Assembly (NCBI RefSeq): GCF_014650995.1
Contig: NZ_BMWA01000011.1
Span: 1 to 64,000, forward strand
DNA: 64,000 nucleotides
Source: Streptomyces viridiviolaceus
GTDB taxonomy: Bacteria > Actinomycetota > Actinomycetes > Streptomycetales > Streptomycetaceae
Reading direction: 5' to 3'
Under the pieces are notes generated by a model. That model had not been told where the DNA came from. It ran no database searches and saw nothing but the letters and a program-made list of their open reading frames with translations. The position numbers and the translations under genes were made by a program. Positions 56,632-63,535 of this stretch are shown in pieces; within the stretch, counting starts at the first letter, position 1; every line of letters starts with the position of its first letter.

Positions 56632-58245
56632 GTGGGACGCCACAGCCGCCGCGGACCCGCCCCCAAGGGCGACACCGCGGACGCCGCCGCAGCACGGGAG
56701 GGCCGCCCCGCGCGGCCGGGCCGTCGGCGTACGCCTGCGCCGCCGGCGGGGGAGCAACTGCTGCCGGGCGGCGGCGGACCGGGCGGGGCCCCGGGGTACG
56801 CGGGCCGACGCCTGCCGGACGGAATGGCCGGGTGGGGTCCGGGGCCGTCGGGCGGTCCCTTCGAGGGGGCGCCCGCGCGTGGTGTTCCCAGGTTTCCTGA
56901 CGGTACGCCGGCGCATGGCGTTCCCCAGGTGCCGGACGGCACTCCGGCCCGTGGTGTTCCTCGGTTCCCCGACGGGACTCCGGCCCGTGGTGTTCCTCGG
57001 CTCCCCGACGGCACTCCCGCGCGTGGTGTGCCCCGCTTCCCTGACGGCACCCCCGCCCATGGTGTGCCGCAGGTTCGTGGGGGCCATCCCGAGCAGCGTG
57101 AAGCCGGGGGCGGCTGGGGTGAGTTGAGGGCGCGAGCGGCCGGTGTCGGGTACGGCACGCCGCCGGGGGCGCCCGGAGCTCCCGCGCAGTCCGGTCGGTC
57201 CGCCGGGCCCGGGACTCTCTTCCCGCGGCAGCGGCAGGCTCCCCCGCACGGGCCGCGGCAGGAGTACCTGGACGCCTTCGGCGAGGACGACGACGACGTC
57301 TTCGCGCCCCGCGCGCCTCGCCGCACCACCGTCGCCGCGCAGGTCACCGACCCGTACGCCTCGGTCACCGACTGGAACTCCGGCGACACCGCCCACGTCG
57401 ACGACGCGCCGCCCACCGGCGGGCCCGCGTCGGCCAAGGGCGGCAAGGGCCGGGCCTTCACCGGCATCGCGGCTGCCGCCGTGACCACCGTGCTGGCGGT
57501 CGTCGTGGCCGGTCAGGTCGCTGACGGGCGGGACGGCGAGGACGTGCAGTCGCAGTCCGCCACCGACCAGGCGCGCGATGCCCGCGACCCCGCGTCGCGG
57601 GCCGACGGACGGCCGACGCCGACCCCGTCCGGCGCCGCGGTACCGCTGACGTACGAGCAGAAGATGAGCAGGACGTACCCGCTCGGCGCCGCACTCAAGG
57701 CCTCGGGGAGGTTCGACGCGGTTCCCGGCATCGACAAGGCGCCGGGCACGGGACAGAAGTACACCTACCGCGTGGACGTCGAGCAGGGGCTCGGACTCGA
57801 CGGCGAACTCTTCGCGCAGGCCGTGCAGAAGACGCTGAACGACGACCGGAGCTGGGCGCACAACGGTGCCCGCACGTTCGAGCGCATCCATTCCGGGCAG
57901 CCCGACTTCGTGATCACACTCGCCAGCCCGGGCACCACCGCCGAATGGTGCGCCAAGTCCGGCCTGGACACCACCGTGGACAACGTGTCCTGCGACTCCG
58001 CCGCCACCGAGCGCGTGATGATCAACGCCTACCGGTGGGCCCAGGGCGCGGAGCCGTACGGCGACCGGATCCACGCCTACCGGCAGATGCTGATCAACCA
58101 CGAGGTCGGCCACCGCCTCGGCTTCAACCACGTCACCTGCGACAAGGACGGCGAACTCGCCCCGGTCATGCAGCAGCAGACCAAGTTCGTCGACCACGAC
58201 GGGATCGACTGCCGTCCCAACCCCTGGGCGTACCCCGGGGAGTGA
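56632..58245 (+). CDS. DUF3152 protein with metzincin-like motif and membrane anchor
   Basis: 537 residues, GTG start. Basic, Pro/Gly-rich cytoplasmic N-terminus with six 12-residue repeats (pattern P-D-G-T-P-A-R-G-V-P-R-F) at residues 78-148. One membrane helix (GIAAAAVTTVLAVVVAGQVA) at about 275-295. The extracytoplasmic DUF3152 domain has LGAALKASGRFDAVPG and near the end NHEVGHRLGFNHVTCDKDG, in which His490-Glu-x-x-His-x6-His fits the HExxHxxGxxH metzincin zinc motif, and MQQQT as a possible Met-turn. It is probably a secreted metalloprotease anchored to the membrane. Its substrate is unknown. Confidence 0.88.
   Translation: MGRHSRRGPAPKGDTADAAAAREGRPARPGRRRTPAPPAGEQLLPGGGGPGGAPGYAGRRLPDGMAGWGPGPSGGPFEGAPARGVPRFPDGTPAHGVPQVPDGTPARGVPRFPDGTPARGVPRLPDGTPARGVPRFPDGTPAHGVPQVRGGHPEQREAGGGWGELRARAAGVGYGTPPGAPGAPAQSGRSAGPGTLFPRQRQAPPHGPRQEYLDAFGEDDDDVFAPRAPRRTTVAAQVTDPYASVTDWNSGDTAHVDDAPPTGGPASAKGGKGRAFTGIAAAAVTTVLAVVVAGQVADGRDGEDVQSQSATDQARDARDPASRADGRPTPTPSGAAVPLTYEQKMSRTYPLGAALKASGRFDAVPGIDKAPGTGQKYTYRVDVEQGLGLDGELFAQAVQKTLNDDRSWAHNGARTFERIHSGQPDFVITLASPGTTAEWCAKSGLDTTVDNVSCDSAATERVMINAYRWAQGAEPYGDRIHAYRQMLINHEVGHRLGFNHVTCDKDGELAPVMQQQTKFVDHDGIDCRPNPWAYPGE
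56863..57075 (+). repeat. Six tandem 36-bp repeats inside the DUF3152 gene
   Basis: Six units encoding P-D-G-T-P-[AR/AH]-G-V-P-[R/Q]-[F/V/L], the second and sixth with the His-Gln variant, the others Arg-Arg. Third-position changes differ between units, so the repeat is selected at protein level. Confidence 0.85.
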
Positions 58246-58347
58246 CCCCGTGAGGCCTGGCCGCCATGTGACGCGTGGTGATCGAGCGATCCCTTAGCGC
58301 GACGGAACGCACCCCGCACGGGAAAGTTACGTCCGTTCACCCCTTTT

Positions 58348-58381
58348 GGTGGCGCGATGGACAACCGTCCGTCGCGCCACC
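58348..58381 (+). terminator. Strong hairpin upstream of the glycosyltransferase cluster
   Basis: Stem GGTGGCGCGA-T-GGAC with its complement (58348-58362 / 58367-58381), 15 pairs including one G-T wobble and loop AACC. It lies 103 bp after the DUF3152 stop and 80 bp before the next start. Either terminator of the DUF3152 gene or a leader element of the glycosyltransferase operon. Confidence 0.65.
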
Positions 58382-58461
58382 GCCTTGTCCGCATACGTTC
58401 GTCCCGCTGCGAGTCGCCGGACCAACGGCGGCTCTCCATACGGGAGATCGGGGGTGCGCGC

Positions 58462-60174
58462 ATGCGCATCGGACTGCTTACGGAGGGTGGCTATCCGTAC
58501 GTGGGCGGTGACGCCAGGCTCTGGTGCGACCGGCTCGTGCGCGGGCTCGAGCAGCACGAGTTCGACGTCTACGCGCTCAGTCGCAGCGAGCGCCAGGAGG
58601 ACGAGGGGTGGGTGCCGCTGCCGCCGCAGGTCAGCCGGGTGCGCACCGCGCCGTTGTGGTGCTCCGAGGACGACGGGGTCGTGTACGGGCGGCGCGCGCG
58701 CCGGCGTTTCGCCGAGTGCTATGGCGAACTCGCCGCCGCCCTGTGCGGTGTCGCCCTCGTGGACCCGTCCGGTGTGCCGCAGGAGGCGTCCGCCGCCGAG
58801 GCGGACCGTTTCGCCAACGCCCTGTACGGCCTCGCCGAACTCGCCCGCGACGAGGGTGGTCTGGCGGGCGCGCTCCGCTCCGACACCGCCGTACGCGCCC
58901 TGGAACGCGCCTGTCGCGCGCCCGGCGCCCAGCGTGCCGCGCGTGAGGCACGCGTCCCCGATCTGCTGGCGGTGGCCGAGGGGCTCGAACGCGCCCTGCG
59001 CCCCCTGTCGCTCGACTGGTACGAGGACGACGGACTCGGTGCGGTCGACCTGTGCCACGCGGCCTCCGGCGGTACCGCGGCCGTGCCCGGCCTGCTCGCC
59101 CGGCACTTCTTCGGCACACCCCTGCTGGTGACCGAGTACGGGGTGCGCCTGCGGACCCACTACCTGACCGCTCGCGACGCCACGCCCCCCATACGGGCGC
59201 TGCTCGCCGCCTTCCACGGCCGGCTCGCCGCCGAGATCTACCGGCGGGCCGCCGTGATCACGCCCGGCAACGCGCATGCCCGGCGCTGGCAGGAGCGCTG
59301 CGGAGCCGAACGCGGCAAGCTCCGCACGGTCTATCCGGGCATGGATCCCAGCCCCTTCGCGGATGCGGGGGAGACGCCGGAGTGCGCCGACCCGGACACC
59401 CTGGTCTGGGTGGGACGCGTCGAGCCCGCCAAGGATCTCGTCTCACTGCTGCACGCGTTCGCGGAGATCCGCAAGGAGGAGCCCGGCACGCGCCTGCGGA
59501 TCGTCGGCGCTCCCACCGGCCCCGAGGGGGCTGCCTATCTCGCCCACTGCAAGGGACTGGCCGCGCAGCTCTTCCCCGACGAGGCCGACGGGCCGCACGC
59601 CGTCGGCGACAACCCGGTCTCCTTCGAGGACATCGGCGGCCCCGAACTCCCGTCCCGCGCCGACGCCTACGCCTCGGGAGCCCTGGTCGTCCTCAGCAGC
59701 GTCGTCGAGGGGTTCCCGGTCGGCCTGGTCGAGGCCATGTTCTGTGGTCGCGCGACGGTGTCCACGGACGTCGGCGCCGTGGTCGAGGTCATCGGCGGCA
59801 CCGGTCTCGTCGTACCCCCGCGCAATCCGCGGGCGCTCGCCGAGGCGTGCGTGACCTTGCTGCGCGACCCCGAGCGCCGTGAGCGCCTGGGGGCAGCCGC
59901 GCGCGCCCGCGCACTGGAGCTGTTCACCGTCGAGCAGAACATCACAGCATTTCACGGCATTTACCTGGAGATCCTCTCGCGGACGCCGGTCCGCCGTGTG
60001 GTCCTCGACGACACCGGGGAGCCCCTCCCGTTCGCCGCCCCCGCCGAGGCCCACGTCCCCGGTCGCTGGACCGCCCCCGCGTCCCGTGTCGTCGCCCGGG
60101 GCGGGCCCGGCTGGGCCATGGACCCGCCCGACCGTACGACTCCCGTCCACGCCACCGAGGGAGCGGCCCGATGA
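58462..60174 (+). CDS. PelF-like GT4 glycosyltransferase with DUF3492 N-terminus
   Basis: 570 residues from the ATG at 58462. The N-terminus MRIGLLTEGGYPYVGGDARLWCDRLVRGL is the DUF3492 signature of PelF, in which a similar G-G-x-x-x-W-C/H pattern occurs. The GT4 domain includes VYPGMDPSPF, LVWVGRVEPAKDLVSLLHAFAEI and EGFPVGLVEAMFCGRATVSTD with the UDP-ribose glutamates. Bacterial PelF uses UDP-GlcNAc/GalNAc for the Pel exopolysaccharide. The stop overlaps the next start as ATGA, so it is coupled to the membrane protein. No signal peptide; it works in the cytoplasm. Confidence 0.88.
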   Translation: MRIGLLTEGGYPYVGGDARLWCDRLVRGLEQHEFDVYALSRSERQEDEGWVPLPPQVSRVRTAPLWCSEDDGVVYGRRARRRFAECYGELAAALCGVALVDPSGVPQEASAAEADRFANALYGLAELARDEGGLAGALRSDTAVRALERACRAPGAQRAAREARVPDLLAVAEGLERALRPLSLDWYEDDGLGAVDLCHAASGGTAAVPGLLARHFFGTPLLVTEYGVRLRTHYLTARDATPPIRALLAAFHGRLAAEIYRRAAVITPGNAHARRWQERCGAERGKLRTVYPGMDPSPFADAGETPECADPDTLVWVGRVEPAKDLVSLLHAFAEIRKEEPGTRLRIVGAPTGPEGAAYLAHCKGLAAQLFPDEADGPHAVGDNPVSFEDIGGPELPSRADAYASGALVVLSSVVEGFPVGLVEAMFCGRATVSTDVGAVVEVIGGTGLVVPPRNPRALAEACVTLLRDPERRERLGAAARARALELFTVEQNITAFHGIYLEILSRTPVRRVVLDDTGEPLPFAAPAEAHVPGRWTAPASRVVARGGPGWAMDPPDRTTPVHATEGAAR

Positions 60175-61544
60175 GCGGCCTCGGCGAACTGGACCGCCCC
60201 GGCACCCCGGCCGGCCCGGGTGCCTGGGACGAGCGCTCGCGGGAGTACCTGGACACCGCGGGCCCCGGCCCGGGAGCGCCCGTCGGCGAACGGGAGAGCG
60301 CCGGGCCCGCCGACGCGGCCCTCGCGGACGGCGGACCGGGCGACGATCGGACACGCACGGACCCCGGCGCGCGGACGGCCTCCGCCTCACCCTCGGCCCC
60401 TGCCGCTGCCACAGCCGGCGCACGCTCCGGCCGAACGAGCACGGGCGGCAAGCAGCCCCCCACCGCCCGCAGGGGCGCCGCGGACCCGGTGAAGGCCCTG
60501 ATGCACCGTCACCGCGACCTGTGCGAACGGGCCGTGGACCCCCTGGAGATCGCGGCGGGCCTGGAGGCGCACGGCGTCACCGACCGGACCGCCGCGCGCT
60601 TCCGCCACCGGGACGTCTTCTCCCTCGCGGAGGAGATGTACGCCCGCGTCCCGCGCGACGCCGACACGGCGCCACGCCCCCCGGCGCCGCCGGAGCCCCG
60701 GGGCCGTGCCGCCTGGACCGTCCTCGCCCTGCTGCCCGGCGTGCTGTGCGCCGCCGCCGTGGCCGGCCTGCGCCTGACCGACGGCCGGACACGCCTGACC
60801 GTGGCAGCCCTCGGCACCCTGGCGGTGACCCTCGCCCTGCGCGCCGCAGTGCGCCGAGGTCCGCTGAGAGCCGCCACGCACACCCCCGGCGCCTGGACCT
60901 GCTGGCTCGTCGGCTACGCCCTCCTCGGCGACGGACTGCTCCGCGCCGCCCTCGCCGGGGGACCGGACGGCCTGCCCACCGGCGCCGCCGACCGTCCCTG
61001 GCCCCTCACCGTCGCCCCGGTGCAGGCCCTCGCCCTCGCCTGCGCACCCGCGGCCTGGAGCGCCCACCTGTTCGCCGCCGGCGCCCGCCGCAAACTTGCG
61101 GCCAGCCGTGGTCTGACCGACTTCTCGGCCTCCGCACGCCCGCTGCTGCTCGGCACCTTCGCCCTGTTCCTGGGCGCCCTGACGGTGCTGCTGTTCCTGA
61201 CCGGCGCGGTCCTCGACGAGCCCCCCGCCCATCCCCAGGCCCTCACCCTGGGAGCCCTCCTCCTGCTGGCCCGCCTCCTCGTCGTCCACGGCTTCACCCA
61301 CGCCCCGGCGCTCGTCCTCACGTTCGCGGCGACCGCCGAGGCGACCGCCGTGGCCACCGTCTTCGCCGGTCGCCTCCCCGGCTGCAGCTTCCTGGGGGTC
61401 CCCGTGGAAGCCCTCGTCACCGCCTGGGGCCCGGCCGCAGTCCCGACCACGGTCTGCGGCATCGGGTCCCTGGCGCTCCTGCTCCACGCGACACGACGCC
61501 TGACCACGGCCTCGGCCCACGCACCGGCGGAGCACCCGCGATGA
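60171..61544 (+). CDS. Polytopic membrane protein of the glycosyltransferase operon
   Basis: 457 residues. Polar N-terminal domain of about 150 residues (KALMHRHRDLCERAVDPLEIAAGLEAHG), then seven or eight hydrophobic segments, for example WTVLALLPGVLCAAAVAGL, LTVAALGTLAVTLALRAA, PLLLGTFALFLGALTVLLFL and LGALLLLARLLVVHGF. In Pel operons a polytopic protein (PelG) works beside PelF in export, but PelG normally has about 12 helices and I do not see its motifs. Position, coupled translation and membrane topology suggest export of the polymer; this is inference. Overlaps the next start by ATGA. Confidence 0.8.
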   Translation: MSGLGELDRPGTPAGPGAWDERSREYLDTAGPGPGAPVGERESAGPADAALADGGPGDDRTRTDPGARTASASPSAPAAATAGARSGRTSTGGKQPPTARRGAADPVKALMHRHRDLCERAVDPLEIAAGLEAHGVTDRTAARFRHRDVFSLAEEMYARVPRDADTAPRPPAPPEPRGRAAWTVLALLPGVLCAAAVAGLRLTDGRTRLTVAALGTLAVTLALRAAVRRGPLRAATHTPGAWTCWLVGYALLGDGLLRAALAGGPDGLPTGAADRPWPLTVAPVQALALACAPAAWSAHLFAAGARRKLAASRGLTDFSASARPLLLGTFALFLGALTVLLFLTGAVLDEPPAHPQALTLGALLLLARLLVVHGFTHAPALVLTFAATAEATAVATVFAGRLPGCSFLGVPVEALVTAWGPAAVPTTVCGIGSLALLLHATRRLTTASAHAPAEHPR

Positions 61545-61642
61545 CCGCGCGCTCCCCGTACCCGGCCCAACACCAGGGCGCAGCCTCGCGCACCACACCC
61601 GGCCCCCGAACCCTGCACCACCCTTTGAAGGAGAACCCCTGA
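61541..61642 (+). CDS. Tiny overlapping ORF, 33 residues
   Basis: Starts at ATG 61541 inside the preceding stop (ATGA) and ends with TGATG. The encoded peptide MTARSPYPAQHQGAASRTTP continues with a basic, Pro-rich tail and has no fold signature. It might be a real microprotein or only a means to keep ribosomes on the message. Codon bias is not distinctive at this length. Confidence 0.45.
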   Translation: MTARSPYPAQHQGAASRTTPGPRTLHHPLKENP

Positions 61643-61689
61643 TGACCACCTCCCGACCCGACTCCTCGGCCCCGGGAGCCGCCCGATGA
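61642..61689 (+). CDS. Tiny overlapping ORF with excellent ribosome binding site, 15 residues
   Basis: MTTSRPDSSAPGAAR, start at 61642 with AAGGAG (61628-61633) eight bases upstream, the best ribosome binding site of this operon. Its stop overlaps the epimerase start (ATGA at 61686). Likely a translational coupler of the epimerase gene rather than a functional protein. Confidence 0.5.
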   Translation: MTTSRPDSSAPGAAR

Positions 61690-62735
61690 GAGTCCTGCTG
61701 ATCGGAGCCAACGGCTACCTCGGCCGCTTCGTCGCCGACCGCCTGCTCGCCGACCCGGCCGTCCAGCTCACCGCCCTCGGCCGCGGCGACGACGCCGACG
61801 TCCGCTTCGACCTCGCGACCGGGAGCCCCGGCGCCCTCACCCGCTTCCTCGACGCGGTCCACCCCGGAGTCGTCGTCAACTGCGCGGGTGCCACGCGAGG
61901 CGGGGCCCGCGAACTCACCCGGCACAACACCGTCGCCGTCGCCACCGTCTGCGAGGCCCTGCGCCGCAGCGGCTGCGGCGCGCGCCTGGTGCAGATCGGC
62001 TGCAGCTCGGAGTACGGACCCAGCCAGCCCGGCTCCTCCACCGCCGAGGACGCCGTGCCGCGCCCCGGCGGGCCCTACGGCGTCAGCAAACTCGCCGCGA
62101 CGGAACTGGTCCTCGGCTCCGGCCTGGACGCCGTCGTCCTGCGCGTCTTCTCGCCCGCCGGCCCCGGCACGCCCGCAGGGTCCCCGCTGGGCCGCCTCGC
62201 CGAAGCCATGCGCCGAGCCATGCAGTCCGGCGACGGAGAACTCAGGCTCGGCGGCCTCGGCGTCCAGCGGGACTTCGTCGACGTCCGCGACGTGGCCCGT
62301 GCCGTGCACGCTGCCTCGCTCTCCGCCGCCCAGGGCGTCATCAACATCGGCTCGGGCCGCGCCGTCCGGCTTCGCGACGCCGCCGCCACCCTCGCTCGCG
62401 TGGCCGGCTACGGCGGCGCCCTGCACGAACTGGACACACCGCCCGGCGCGCTGCGGCCGACCATCGGCCACCCCCGGGCCGAGTCCGTCGGACACCGCGC
62501 CGAGTCCCTCGGTCTCCACCGCACCGACTCCGTCGGCCACCACCGTCCCGACCCCCTCGTACATCGCGCCGACGCCGAGCATGCGACGCCGGTGGCCTTT
62601 CCCTACCCGGACGGCTGCGGCAGCTGGCAGCAGGCCGATGTGCGCACCGCACGCGACCGGCTCGGCTGGCGGCCCCGGATCAACCTCGAAGAGTCCCTCG
62701 CCGACATCTGGATGGAGGCGGCATGCCGTATCTGA
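61686..62735 (+). CDS. NAD-dependent nucleotide-sugar epimerase/dehydratase (extended SDR)
   Basis: 349 residues. Nucleotide-binding GANGYLG near the N-terminus (GxxGxxG), catalytic SSEYGPSQPG and YGVSK (Tyr-x-x-x-Lys), and RDFVDVRDVARAVH for the NAD-ribose strand. An insertion of about 40 residues (positions 262-300) is His/Arg/Asp-rich and repetitive (GHPRAESVGHRAESLG...), which is unusual. The family interconverts UDP-Glc/Gal and UDP-GlcNAc/GalNAc or makes other sugars. In Pel, PelX and in Aspergillus galactosaminogalactan Uge3 play that role, so C4-epimerisation of UDP-GlcNAc is a reasonable guess. Confidence 0.88.
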   Translation: MRVLLIGANGYLGRFVADRLLADPAVQLTALGRGDDADVRFDLATGSPGALTRFLDAVHPGVVVNCAGATRGGARELTRHNTVAVATVCEALRRSGCGARLVQIGCSSEYGPSQPGSSTAEDAVPRPGGPYGVSKLAATELVLGSGLDAVVLRVFSPAGPGTPAGSPLGRLAEAMRRAMQSGDGELRLGGLGVQRDFVDVRDVARAVHAASLSAAQGVINIGSGRAVRLRDAAATLARVAGYGGALHELDTPPGALRPTIGHPRAESVGHRAESLGLHRTDSVGHHRPDPLVHRADAEHATPVAFPYPDGCGSWQQADVRTARDRLGWRPRINLEESLADIWMEAACRI

Positions 62736-63472
62736 CCAGCAGGAAAGCGGGCACCGCGAGTACCGGCGTCCGCACCGGCTTCGGTGTCCCCGGCCTGGCC
62801 CACCCCCTCGTCGCCCCCGCCGAGTGGGCCACGCTGGCCTGTCCGGGCACACCCCTGCACTGGGTCGTCCTCAACGTCGCCGACGGCCCGGGCGCCCACC
62901 CCGACCCGCGCTGCCTGGAGGCGGCCGGCCGTCTGCGCAACGCGGGCGTCCGGGTCCTCGGCCACCTCGACACCGCCTACGGAGCACGCTCCTTCGGCGA
63001 GCTGATCTCCGACGCGCACCGGTACATCGACTGGTACCAGGTCGACGGCTTCCTCCTCGACCGCTGCCCGTCCCAACGGTCCGCGCTCTCCGAGATCCGC
63101 CGCGCGGTCACCACCCTCCGGGTGATCCGTGAGGAGGCCCACATCGTCCTCGGCCACGGCACCCATCCGTACCCCGGGTATGCCGACACCGCCGACCAGT
63201 TGGTCACCTTCTCGGGTGCCTGGAGCGACTACCGCTGGTCGCAGGCCGCCGAGTGGAGCGCCGACCATCCGCCCGAGCGCTTCTGCCACTTCGTCCACGG
63301 CGTCCCGCGCGGGCACCTGGAGGAGGCGCTGCGCATCGCCCGCTGGCAGGGGGCCGCGACGATCTACTTCACCGACCGCACGGAGCGCGGCGGCCGCACC
63401 GTCCCCTGGGAGACCATGCCCGGCTACTGGGACGACATCGTCTCGCGTGTCGGAACAGGTGTCTCGGAATGA
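62723..63472 (+). CDS. Spherulin-4 / GH135-like TIM-barrel protein
   Basis: 249 residues, start overlapping the epimerase end by 13 bp. Segments TGFGVPGLAHPL, HWVVLNVADGPG, VRVLGHLDTAYGARS, YQVDGFLLDRCPS, VLGHGTHPYPGYADTADQLVTFS and FCHFVHGVPR follow the spherulin-4 family, whose fungal member Sph3 founded GH135 and cuts alpha-1,4-galactosaminogalactan. No signal peptide is seen, so it may act inside. Two acidic positions expected in active family members appear changed (see findings), so a binding or regulatory role is possible. A 13-codon ORF overlaps its end. Confidence 0.82.
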   Translation: MPYLTSRKAGTASTGVRTGFGVPGLAHPLVAPAEWATLACPGTPLHWVVLNVADGPGAHPDPRCLEAAGRLRNAGVRVLGHLDTAYGARSFGELISDAHRYIDWYQVDGFLLDRCPSQRSALSEIRRAVTTLRVIREEAHIVLGHGTHPYPGYADTADQLVTFSGAWSDYRWSQAAEWSADHPPERFCHFVHGVPRGHLEEALRIARWQGAATIYFTDRTERGGRTVPWETMPGYWDDIVSRVGTGVSE

Positions 63473-63510
63473 AAAAGGCCGTGGCAGTGTTACGGGGAGA
63501 ACAACCGTAA
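63469..63510 (+). CDS. Tiny ORF with a TTA leucine codon, 13 residues
   Basis: MKKAVAVLRGEQP, ATG overlapping the previous stop (ATGA). The eighth codon is TTA, read in Streptomyces by the developmentally controlled bldA tRNA. It ends 26 bp before the moeB/moeZ start. Could be a bldA-dependent coupling or leader ORF, or chance. Confidence 0.35.
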   Translation: MKKAVAVLRGEQP

Positions 63511-63535
63511 TGATTGACCGACCAACGGAGTCCCC

